In this document: piece after piece, positions 51,479 to 60,674 of the stretch
Layout: the number at the start of each line of letters is the position of its first letter
Numbering within the stretch: the stretch's first letter is position 1
Origin: Acorus gramineus
Taxonomy: Eukaryota; Streptophyta; Magnoliopsida; Acorales; Acoraceae
Assembly: GCA_030737835.1 (NCBI GenBank)
Contig: CM060857.1
Span: 14,829,496-14,893,495, forward strand
DNA length: 64,000 bases
Direction: 5' to 3'
Position numbers and translations under genes: made by a program
Notes under the pieces: generated by a model
Told to the model about the DNA's origin: nothing
Database searches by the model: none
What the model saw: only the letters and a program-made list of their open reading frames with translations

Positions 51479-54400
51479 GTATGTATGTATGTATGAATTT
51501 TAAAAAAACCACATATCTAAACAAACTGTATTCCGAATCCGACATTAAAAAACACATTCTGTCAAGCAAAAGCAATTTAAACATCTTAGAATGAAGAAAA
51601 ATAGCAAGAAAGATAATTTCTGAATACCTGTCCACACACTATTTCATTTAGATCACTCATTGACGGTGTCCTCTGCAATAAATTGGCCTGCAAGGTATTT
51701 CAAACAACATGATAACTGAAATATCTGATAGGTAACAAAGAAATACTAGCAAAAATCGAACATAGAGTATGCAAGGAAAAAGATGGCCAAAAAGCTCAAG
51801 CTTTTATTTTAGTGAAAAAATGAAATTAAGCCAGCCTAATCCTTTTTTTTTATCAAACAATACATGGAAAGTTTTCTAATTAGGAGGCCAGCTCAGTTAA
51901 CATTGTAATCACACTGTATAAATCATTTATCATTTGTCCCTAGTTGAACTGATGATGATATGCATGTAGAGAGAGATGGCAAGACTCTTCGGTCTCTTGA
52001 TTCATAACCTCAAAATTAAAACTTCCTCTTTATCTGACGGTCAAAGAAAATCCTGAGTAAAAGTTCCACAACACATCCTCAAATATGAAAAGCACATACA
52101 TATACATATACATATATGGTTTTGAAATTGAAAAAGATTTAAAAAAGGGATATAAGATACTCATGTGCAACTGGAGAACCTTTGGTTAAACCGCTGAAAT
52201 CACTAATAAGGGCTGGTTTGACAAGGGGATAAGTGTTAGGATAAGAAGTAATTATGGGGATAAGTGAGTGAGAGGACAGCTTATCCCCGTTTGGTATAAA
52301 AAATAATTGGGATAAATTACGAACAGTTGTCCCAATTTTGAAATGAAATGATGATATTTTGTTCCACCTAAAGGCTGGGATAGCATTTATCTCAACTTTT
52401 TATCCCAATTTGTCGAATATAAATATGAACAAAATTGATGGATTTTTTATCCCTTAAAATTTGGACAACTTATCCTCAAAACCTTAACCACTTGTCAAAC
52501 TAGCCCTAAAAGTTATGCTAAAACAAGTCAACAACAGCCATGCATGTGAGTTCTTCTCTAATATAAACTTCATATAAAATACTTGCCTCACGTGACAAAA
52601 AAAAATCAACTCGTTTAGTTTCAAGCAGTCTTAGGCATGGAAACCATAATATCCACACCAAAAAAAAGAATAGCAGCCCAAATGAAAATCAAACTCAAGA
52701 AAGATAATCAAAGTGCATATAATAAATAAAAATCTATGTTACACAGAATTCCAACCGACAAATATTAGTATATCTGATGCAGGACGGGATATGATGGAGG
52801 GATATGTGATGATGATTAGGGTTAGGGTTAGGGTTGGGATATGTGGTTTGATGATTAGGCATGGAAACCATAATATCCACACCTAAGAAGGTTAGGGTTT
52901 CACACCCAAGAAGGTTAGGGTTTCACACCCTAGGGCTTCATACCAAAGAAAACTAGGGTTTCACACCCTCACAAAAATCCTATCGCAGGATCTCTCAAAA
53001 AGAAAATTTTCATTCATTCTAAATCTCTCTCACCGTAGAGATTACAACTTTATTTAATGAGAAAGTGATTTAATCTAATCCATTGATCATTCTAAAGATC
53101 TATGGTCTGGATTGAATCCTACAATAACTTAAATTAAATAATAAATAAATTAAATTATTTAATCTAGGCCATTGATCATCCTAAAAATCAATGGTTCAGA
53201 TAAAATCCTATAATTCTTATTCAAAATAAAATAAAAAAAATAAAAAATCTCTATCCACATAGGAATAAGATTATATCTCTTGTCCTTCCTCCTTTGATAA
53301 CCTTTAAATGCATCTATTGACTTGATGTCCCCATCAATTCTCCCCTTGTTTGAGAAAACTCATCCTCGAGTTTTAGAGAATGATATAACTTGAAGGTCAT
53401 GAGATTCTTGTTGCGTGTATCTGAAAGGATCCTGGTGGAAAAGTAAAATCTTCAATTCCTGCCTTTCACCAAATATTTGTCGGGGAGATATTAAGTCCAC
53501 CTGTTGTTCTATCACCATATATATTTCTTTTGGATCGCCGATCTCTATAGCAATTTCCTTGCAAGTTGGTGGTTGTTGTAAAACAGGCATCGGAGGCGGT
53601 TGTTGTGAAACAGGTATCCGATCTTCCACTAATGAAACATCAACCTTCTCTTGAATTTCATTTTTATGTTGTCTCTCTGGAGGTGCATCTTTTGTTGACG
53701 TTGATGATCTCGCATCTGGTAATCCTTTAAGGATAATTTTCTTCTGTATACAAAGCGGGCGTATGGTGCATGATCTCCCTTCATAATCAAATATACATTT
53801 CCGAGCTTTTATCCATGGCTGACCCAATATAATAGAACGTTTGGATGATGAAAACATGTCACACCACGCTCCATCAAAATACGAAGGTTTCATAGACCAT
53901 TCAACAAAAGCAGCTTGATTTTCTACGATAATTTCCCCAGTCTTAGATAACATATCCACAACTGCTTGAGAAATCATATTCTTCTCGAGACTTTCATCGA
54001 TAATCAAGGAAGCACCTTTCCCATTAGGTAAGCAAATTAGGGTTTTCAGAACGAACATAGAATCAACCATTTTTTTCTTCTTCTTTACTCTCGATGGTAT
54101 TGCCGATCTAGATGGAAAGGAGGGACTCACGCAGCAACAATAGGGCAGCAACACGAGAAGAATATTGATGGCAGCAACACAAGGGCAGCACGTTAGCAAC
54201 ACGGCAGCAACAAGGGCAGCAAAACGGGGGCTGTTGGAGGTCCAGGGCAGCAGCAACAGGGGCTGTTGGAGGTCCAGGGCAGCAGGACCGTACTAAATGA
54301 ATGGAGAGATCATAGATGATGTTTCAATAGGATGGGATACGATGGAGGGGTATGTGATAATGATTAAGGTTAGGGTTAGGGTTGGGATATGGGGTTTGAG

Positions 54401-56635
54401 AAAATAAAATAAAAAAAATAGATTGTAGGACATCACACCCAAGAAGGTTAGGGTTTCACACCCTAGAGCTTCACACCCAAGAAAACTAAGGTTTCACACC
54501 CTCACAAAAATTCCATCACAGGATCTCTCAAAAAGAAACTTTTCATTCATTCTAAATCTCTCTCTCCGTAGAGATTACAACTTTATTTAATGAGAAAGTG
54601 ATTTAATCTAGTCCATTGATCATTCTAAAGATCTATGGTCTAGATTGAATCCTACAATAATTTAAATTAAATAACAAAACAATTCTTATTCAAAATAAAA
54701 TAAAAAACCTAACTAATCTCTATCCACAGAGGAATAAGATTAGATCTCTTGCCCTTCCTCCTTTGATAACCTTTAAATGCATCTATTGACTTGATGTCCC
54801 CATCAATATCTCCCGTTATGTTTTCATCCAATCATAAGAACACTCCTCAACAGTGTTCATTTGAGAGATATTCCATTATCATTTATCAAGTAGATTCTTG
54901 TATGCTAAACAATTTGACATATAAATCAAGTTCTCCAAAAACTTATAAATATAAAATGCTTTAACAGGAATCAAGTTTTTAAAGATTTACCAGACCTTAA
55001 CACCTCCAGGAAAACAGAAGGCAGGCAAATCCTTTGTCCGCATGGCCAACTTCTCCCCAGGAGGATATTTGAATAAAACCTGCAAGATGATGACAGTAAT
55101 ATGCAAAGTCCTACAACAGTCACAATCATGGCGATCCAGCGCATGGAAGTTAACAGAATTCTAATTTATTAGATTATTCCTCCATATAGTAATAAAAAAA
55201 ACATATATTGGAAGTAAAACACTTTCTATTCAGCTAGGTTGATAGATGTGTGATAAGTTTTTGTATAGCCAACGAAGCCAAGCCCTAAAGCTAAATTTTA
55301 AGTGAGAATTATGTGAGCAGTGCATTGAAATTATTAACTCATGCATCACTAATGAATCCAAAGGGCATATTATGTAATAATTTAATATAACATAGAAAGA
55401 ATAAACTCCAACCTATCACATATATGTCAACCTGAGGTTCCAGGGTAGGTAGTGGAGGCGCATGGTACTGATATTTTCCCAGATCTAGTGCATCATTTTT
55501 TGCCATCTCTGATTCCCATCTCTTTCTTTTCACAAAGTCATCCTCAATAGCTTCAACATTGGCATATGAATGGAGACCCACAATAACAAAATGTTCAAAT
55601 AATGATGTGGGCTCCTTGTGTTGTTTATGATCCTGCACAACAGCCACATCTGATTCAAATGGCATTTCATGACAAGTGTATGTGATGCGCTATCAAGTAG
55701 TAATTGTATAAAGACAAGGATCCCAAATAGCACATGCCACTTCATCAAAATTCCTTTACAATGTAAAGAATCATGATACTCTTCAAATATATACATGATA
55801 TGTTAGCACATGGAGATGCCAAAGCAAGTAAATGTCAAAAAGTAAACTTAGATGCATATCAAACTACAACATGCCGGGGAAAAAAAAACAGCAATTGATT
55901 TCCATTTTGCAGCATTGTATGATCATCAATACTGGACATAACACCCATGCCCAATTTATTAAATCACTATACATTTTTTATAGGTGCCACCAATATGACA
56001 TGTCCATACATTTGCCTCATAGTTTGCAATATAAATAGTTGCCCCATGATAAAACATAAAAAAAATTAATCAGGCCAGTCCAAGATAAGGGGTCATGGCA
56101 TAGTTTAAATGCATCGAAAAAATGAGAAATTCACAATGGAAAAGTATCAAGCCAACAATTTCCTAAATGACTATTAAGAAGGCTTCTTTTCCGGAGCCCT
56201 CATCCTGTTGCTCTTTTTCAACCACTTTTAATTCTTTATTTGGAAATCCATCATCCCCATTTTTGTTCGTGGGACAACATTAAATAATATGATAGTTCCT
56301 ATCCTTATTTTCACAAAAAAACAAAAAACAGAGTTGCATACCCGAGATTGGGAGTGAATCTGATACCACTGACGCTTCTGATTCGCCATAGCTTCCACAT
56401 TCAGAGAAGACTTGAGACCATTCTCCTCATGATTTGGACCCCACTTCCACGCCCGTTGCATCTGATGCCTCCACCTTTGGAAACTACCACTCCGCCGATG
56501 GCGCGCCAGCTTGGCGTTGATGCTCTGCAGCATGTCACTCTGTATTCTAACAGGAGATTGTGAAATTCGCTCCGAATCCCGCTCAGACAAGGAAGAGGGA
56601 GAATCACGCCCCTCCAATGGTTCTACGCCCTCCAT
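41891..56635 (-). CDS. DENN-domain protein (putative Rab GTPase exchange factor), 18 coding exons
   Basis: Minus-strand exons: 56342-56635, 55432-55632, 54996-55079, 51628-51687, 50536-50580, 50239-50438, 49608-50096, 49350-49449, 49058-49255, 48886-48975, 48505-48567, 48282-48356, 47470-47520, 46496-46573, 45479-45613, 43762-43869, 43609-43674 and 41891-41959. The 801 codons are open, with consistent phases. DENN proteins exchange GDP for GTP on Rab GTPases in membrane traffic. Domain order: disordered basic N-terminus (1-100); uDENN (~105-195: LFEHFVIVGLHSY, PQVLFKYPPGEKL, LPAFCFPGGVK); cDENN (~210-640), with DDFSFIFRLK, YGVCLHVQELV, LTLIAGALLEKQLVVICPNL, GVLSAIVLSIIPMIRPF and WQSLLLP; dDENN (~640-795), with DFLDAPVPFIVGLQHKPADM and FVDTQMFSVLSDSRL. 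A Ser/Pro/acid-rich insert (~310-450) splits cDENN. I recall Arabidopsis DENN (AEX-3) proteins such as At5g35560 with this pattern; unlike SCD1, no WD40 repeats follow. Introns 3 and 15 hold transposons. Confidence 0.92.
43223..43339 (-). mobile_element. Short SINE-like insertion in DENN intron 17
   Basis: The minus strand reads ctgagcttcagttagccggt (box-A-like) and gaggtcaggggatcaaaccc (box-B-like), ending in an A/T-rich tail. Near-identical flanks tggcaggtattt (43211-43222) and tggcaggtgttt (43340-43351) suggest a 12-bp target duplication with one change. Same family style as 51040-51205. Confidence 0.65.
44831..45340 (+). mobile_element. Copia-type solo LTR, copy 2, in DENN intron 15
   Basis: It starts tgttgagttttatgtcttgc and shares ordered landmarks with 18649-18995, including ctatgtggacataggcaatc and gtcgaaccacgcaaatatct near the 3' end. 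No flanking internal retrotransposon genes, so a solo LTR. The right end is approximate. Confidence 0.6.
50681..51020. repeat. Tandem duplication in DENN intron 4, period ~177 bp
   Basis: Both units contain tttactgctctgat, aaaaatgagcaagccaaaaa, caatctccaatgcatgcaa, a TA microsatellite, cagaagttcctagtatcaat and ccaacaatatttcagcaaaa. Similarity is high, so the duplication is recent. Confidence 0.85.
51040..51205 (-). mobile_element. SINE-like element in DENN intron 4
   Basis: The minus strand reads gaaccgagctttgattagct then ggtaagcattatgc (box-A region) and gccagtgttcaaattccacc (box B). It matches the 43.2 kb copy in layout. A/T-rich tail; no clear target duplication. Confidence 0.55.
51448..51495. 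repeat. (CT)n followed by (ATGT)n microsatellite
   Basis: About 14 CT units (51448-51475) are followed by about five ATGT units, in DENN intron 4. Confidence 0.9.
52210..52506. mobile_element. Tourist-like MITE (PIF/Harbinger type) in DENN intron 3
   Basis: 297 bp with inverted ends gggctggtttgacaag and cttgtcaaactagccc (one mismatch in 16) and a TAA on each side (52207-52209 and 52507-52509), the target duplication of Tourist/PIF-Harbinger MITEs. Internal phrases ggggataag / cttatcc also pair in inversion. No ORF. Confidence 0.85.
52775..54805 (-). mobile_element. Compact (2.03 kb) LTR retroelement with 5-bp target duplication in DENN intron 3
   Basis: Left LTR 52775-53336 (562 bp) and right LTR 54317-54805 (489 bp) are direct repeats beginning tgatg and ending catca on the plus strand. 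Both flanks carry atatc (52770-52774 and 54806-54810), a perfect 5-bp target duplication. The internal region is 980 bp. On the minus strand a purine-rich caaacaaggggagaat ends exactly at the 3' LTR (plus 53337-53352), the place of a polypurine tract. So the element reads on the minus strand, 5' LTR at right. No plain tRNA primer site (TGG...) follows the 5' LTR. No gag, reverse transcriptase or integrase fits in the interior. It resembles TRIM/LARD-type non-autonomous elements but carries one protease-like ORF. LTR divergence and indels show it is not very recent. Confidence 0.88.
53360..54070 (-). CDS. Retroelement ORF: degenerate aspartic-protease-like protein
   Basis: 236 codons from ATG at 54070 (context aaaaaatgg) to a stop at 53360, the only sizeable frame inside the LTR element. 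The upstream in-frame extension to 54256 is Leu/Cys/Ala-rich and reads as GCA/CAG-repeat leader, so I prefer the inner ATG. The segment GASLIIDESLEKNMISQAV sits where Ty3/gypsy proteases have a D-S/T-G active site followed by a Ser/His-Asn-x-Ile pattern; here the motif is D-E-S, so the conserved Gly is lost. Then SIILGQPWIKARKCIFDYEG matches the 'LGxPW' strand of retroelement proteases. The C-terminal half is Pro/Gln/Glu-rich and disordered, ending ...QVISFSKTRG. Protease activity is doubtful. Confidence 0.65.
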   Translation of the reverse strand: MVDSMFVLKTLICLPNGKGASLIIDESLEKNMISQAVVDMLSKTGEIIVENQAAFVEWSMKPSYFDGAWCDMFSSSKRSIILGQPWIKARKCIFDYEGRSCTIRPLCIQKKIILKGLPDARSSTSTKDAPPERQHKNEIQEKVDVSLVEDRIPVSQQPPPMPVLQQPPTCKEIAIEIGDPKEIYMVIEQQVDLISPRQIFGERQELKILLFHQDPFRYTQQESHDLQVISFSKTRG

Positions 56636-56668
56636 CACTCTCCTACAATGACCTCCAGTTTCTTGAAT

Positions 56669-57387
56669 CTAAAAAAAAAGCGATCACACTCACACATCAA
56701 GAATAACAAAAATTCACCTTAAGAATTCCCAAATCTCCATCAAACACCAAGATTGCTATTTCGAACTGGTCTGAAAAAGCAAATTTTCACTTAAAACTGC
56801 TTTTGAACTTAGATTCCCATGAAGCAAACTTTTGTTAGATTACTGAAAAAGTTTTTAAAAAAAACTACAAAAGCTGGGACCACTTGGGGCATTTGAAGAC
56901 ACATTTAGGTAAAGCATGATTCTTGCAAATGCAAAATCATCCTAACGTGTTTCCAAACGCTTTCATTTGATCCCCCGAGGCCAAGAGAAAATTATTTCAG
57001 TCAACTCTGCTCTGGTCACAAGGCAGCAGGTTAAGAAAATTCAGTCATCAGAAAATTTTCCAATCAACTTCGCAATGATCATGGAACAGGACCGTCCCAT
57101 GATTGCTATTTCGAAGCCTCTGTTTTTTTTTATTATTATTATTAGATGAAGGGAACCTCTTCCGAGACACACAGAATTCATATTACAAAATTTTATCCAA
57201 CTTTATGCGACTCTCTCATATACAAATTTTCACATTAATAAAAAATCTATCAAACTAACACGCTTAAGAGACAGAATTCAACCCTTCAAAACAATCGAAT
57301 CATATGGAATCCAGGAACCAAAATCACTCGTAAAAAGAACTATTTCCAAAAAAAAAAAAAAACAATCATGTCAAGCACGAATTGTAC
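56669..57387 (-). other. 5' UTR intron and non-coding first exon of the DENN gene
   Basis: On the minus strand a donor (aatcatag|gtacaatt, exon end 57388) and an acceptor (ttttttag|attcaag, exon resume 56668) bracket an intron 33 bases upstream of the start codon. The leader exon would run from about 57470 (ctaaaaatgaag, tctcgttcttcttcttcgc) to 57388. The intron contains a MITE-like remnant around 56754-56960. Confidence 0.5.
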
Positions 57388-57896
57388 CTATGATTTTCTG
57401 GTTTTCACCGATCAGCGAAGAAGAAGAACGAGAGGTGAAAAAAAGAGAGGACTTCATTTTTAGGGTTTGATTTTTTAAAGGCTTCGAGAGAGGGATTAAA
57501 AAACAATAATTATCGAAAGGCGTGAAGAAATTGAGGTTGCTTTATGACTCGGCTTTATATATTGAATATTCTTTTTTGTTGGGGTGTCAAAATAAAATGG
57601 TCAATGAAGGTGGCGATAAACAAATAAATGAAGGTTTGAACTTTTTGAAAGTCTTTTTACACGTGTAGCAGTTTCTTTTCAATTAATTATTTGTGTTATC
57701 TTTTATTTAACGCACGGAAGAAGGTCAAGAAAACGATGCGAGGGCAGATCTGTACATCGTTAAGTGAACCGTGCTCTCCTCAAGTGGAAACGCAGAGGGT
57801 GGTTCAACCCAGCTCTTGTTTGGCGGGTTGTGATTGAAACGATCGTTTTCTAGGGGGACTCTCAGTCCGTCTCAAATATGGGCGGGAATTCTAAAT

Positions 57897-58533
57897 AGGA
57901 TAATTAACAAAAATACTATAATTTAAATCAATATTAACAAAAATACTATAATTTAAATCAATATTAACAAAAATAGTATCCGGATAAATAATATTTGTAA
58001 AAATTAGCACTGATGGGTTGTGTTTTTTTTTTTTTTTTAACATTAGAGGCACTTCTTGTTTTTTTATTAACAATTGAGATTTTTTATCTGATTAAATTTT
58101 AATGGCTGAGATTTTTTTTTAACATATATTCGGTTGAGAAGAGAGAAAATCATGGATTGAGTTTTTTGGTTTATATAAAAAAATGTTATTTTTTTAGGCA
58201 CTCAAATTTAATTAAAAAATTTAATCAATTAAAATAAACAAATTTTCAATGATTTTCTCTCGTAACAAAGAAATTTCAGCCATTAAAATTTAATTAAATA
58301 GTTAATAAAAAAAAACGTCAGCCATTAATTTTTAATTAAATAAAAAAGTAGTGATCTCATATATATATATATATTTATATGAGTGCATCCCTTTAAAATG
58401 CTTTAAAATGCAAAATCACTCAATGTATAAAAAAAAAAAAAAAAAAATGCTTACTAGTTTTTGCAAATGTTTCTTATCTGGTGCTATTTTTGTTAATATT
58501 GATTTAAACTCTGCTATTTTTACTAATTATCCT
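57897..58533. mobile_element. Foldback element with ~60-bp inverted ends and internal tandem units
   Basis: The left end aggataattaacaaaaatac repeats its 33-bp unit (aacaaaaatactataattta...) twice. The right end is the inverted counterpart (ttttgttaatattgatttaa ... actaattatcct). Between them lies AT-rich DNA with a second pair of related inverted segments. No ORF. Intergenic, upstream of the DENN gene. Confidence 0.7.
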
Positions 58534-58617
58534 TCTAAATGCTACATCTAACTTTCAAGAGACAATCCGTTGAAAGATGTTGGTGATTGCAGTGGAAAAC
58601 AAAATTCATTAATATTG

Positions 58618-58875
58618 GGTGCATTTGGTTGCGCGATTACACAGCGTTTGCGATTGCAAGAAGCTACGTTTGCAATCGTGCAACCAAACACATTTACTAT
58701 AACAGCTTTCTGCACAGAGATTTCAAGCAAATAGTACCCAAAAATTACGATTTCAAAAAGCTAAGGGAGGTGAACTTCTTGCAGAATCAATTTTAAAACT
58801 CAGATTCCTGCATAATTAATTTTAAAACTTAAATTCATGCATAATTAATTTTGTAATCGCGCAACTAAACGCACC
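58618..58875. mobile_element. 258-bp MITE with 23-bp terminal inverted repeats
   Basis: The left end ggtgcatttggttgcgcgat continues to tac; the right end is its inverse (starting gtaatcgcgcaactaaac), with two mismatches in 23. The ends resemble hAT-type MITEs (…tttggttgc…) but no 8-bp target duplication is evident. Related words occur at ~27840. Confidence 0.75.
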
Positions 58876-59436
58876 TGCACGCCATGGTTTGAAAAAACGA
58901 GATGTAGACTTTTTTTTCTTCCGTTTGAAAAAATTGGGGATATTTTTTGGCTCAGTAAGGAGGGACATTAATTCTAAGATTTTTGTTTAATCCGCTATTT
59001 TTAAGTAGCTCAATTTTTTAAACTTACTAAAATACTTCTATATTAGGGGGGGGGGGGGTTTTAAATTTTTTTGTTTACTACTGTATATACATCCTAGTTC
59101 ACAATATATAATAAATGATTGACAATGGACATAAGATGGTTAATAAAACAATGTACAAGAGATAAATAACAGTTTACAAGTTAATAATGTACACAAAATA
59201 CATAACAATATGCAAAAGATACTTCATGAAATTATCTTCAAAAAATTGAAAGTGTTTCTCCATTTAAAAAAAAATCTAGGAACCTTATAAAATAAAGAGT
59301 TTGCAAAAATATTTAGAGGCCGTTTTGAACCACGGCAAACTCGGCGTTCGAAAAAACACGGTAGAGAATCATTTTTTCTAAAGACTTTTCAAACGTGATT
59401 TTTTTTGTCTAGATATGTTGTTTTCGTTGTTTAAAA

Positions 59437-59790
59437 TTAAGGTCCGTTTAGAAACACAGATTGAAAAATAGCTTTTGGAATAAAGCTGCTTTTTAAGATG
59501 ATTTTAGACCTTGACTTTTTTAGGATGCTTTTTTTTAAATCATGAATCAATATTTGAAAGGAGTTTAATGTTTGACAGAGAAAGTTGCTTTTCAATTCAA
59601 AAAATCGATTCCGACCAAAAAGTGTTGTTTTTGAGCTTTTTAAAACACAGATTTCGAGAGAAAAATTAAAAAGAATCCAGCTTCCGATTATGCAAAAAGC
59701 TACCCCGTTTGACTGCACAATTTTAGCTTTTCAGTTTTTCAAAAAATAAAAACACATCCAAACGTGTAACGAAACGAAGCCTAAGTGTTT
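59437..59790. mobile_element. Probable MITE with imperfect inverted ends
   Basis: The left end aaggtccgtttagaaacac and right end gtgtaacgaaacgaagcct are imperfect inverted complements. The middle is rich in aaaagctt words in both orientations. No protein-like ORF despite a 93-codon frame. Confidence 0.4.
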
Positions 59791-60230
59791 TTCGTTTGAA
59801 TTCGGGGTAGCGTTACGTGGTGTTCCCACAAAATCCACCCACCACGGATCCAAATCCACCCACCACATATCCAAACAGAGCTTTAGAATCAATTTCTCCC
59901 AAAACCTTGAATATTGAGATGCCAATAATTTTAAAAATATAGTCTCGTAATCATAGAAAATGATTTTCGAAAAATGTGTTAACCCAATCGTTCATGTACG
60001 TCAATAAATATAAAGGACTAGTGATTTTACCATGGAATGTGACATGCCTGTTTTAAACAATCAAACAAATTTTGTGAAACATAGTTGATGTGTATGTTTT
60101 GCCGAACATGAACAAACATTCTGCAAAAATAATTAAAAATTGTTGGTTGCATTATTTGCATGCATTACATGATACAGCAGATTTAGAAAATATTAAATAA
60201 TCAAATGAATCTTAAAAAAAAACAATACCT

Positions 60231-60300
60231 TGAGAATGAAATTTGAACTCACACCCTTCGGAGCACAACCATCTGGCGCCCCAGATTATGATTATCAATT
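60231..60300 (-). repeat. tRNA-like fragment, probably SINE remnant
   Basis: The minus strand reads gcgccagatggttgtgctcc (A-like) and gggtgtgagttcaaatttca (B-like), about the spacing of a Pol III promoter. It cannot fold as a full tRNA by eye. Confidence 0.35.
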
Positions 60301-60557
60301 TATACTATCATAATGAGTTTACTAAAACCAAAATGAGAATATCCTCCTACAATCAACTAAATAATTGTTCAATAAAATTCTTAGTATTAAATTTTACAAA
60401 GGAGATTAGATACTGATGCTTTCAGTCAATAAAAGATCTCAAGTACATGCAGACAGCTTCATCCCCACTATACTTTTTCATCCTCTCCGAATATCTAAAA
60501 ATTTGAACAAAAATTCCATACATGACAGCCTCACCATGAAACAAGAGTTTTAAGCAA

Positions 60558-60674
60558 TCAAGCTTTGGACTTCTTGTGTTTCTTCTTTGGTGGCGCTTTA
60601 TTTGGTTTTGCTAAGTATGCTTCAGCATCGATCGATTCTTCGCCTTGTAGTTTGCTAAGTCCCTTTGCTTTCTC
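60558..60674 (-). CDS. Terminal exon of an unidentified gene with a Lys-rich C-terminus
   Basis: After an acceptor (cttacttgcag) the minus strand reads 38 codons and a TGA: EKAKGLSKLQGEESIDAEAY, then LAKPNKAPPKKKHKKSKA. The basic PPKKKHKKSK tail would suit a nuclear or nucleolar localisation signal. The upstream exons should lie to the right, probably beyond 64000; I could not identify any between 60.7 and 64.0 kb. Family not recognised. Confidence 0.5.
   Translation of the reverse strand, partial: EKAKGLSKLQGEESIDAEAYLAKPNKAPPKKKHKKSKA

Noticed and set aside
52814-52840. Telomere-like ttagggttagggttaggg runs in the LTRs
   Set aside because: Only three to four 6-base units, part of the LTR sequence in both copies; the usual plant telomere repeat is TTTAGGG.
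54071-54256. N-terminal extension of the retroelement ORF
   Set aside because: The Leu/Cys/Ala-rich stretch arises from imperfect GCA/CAG repeats (duplicated ggtccagggcagcag words) and does not read like gag; the inner ATG at 54070 is in better context.
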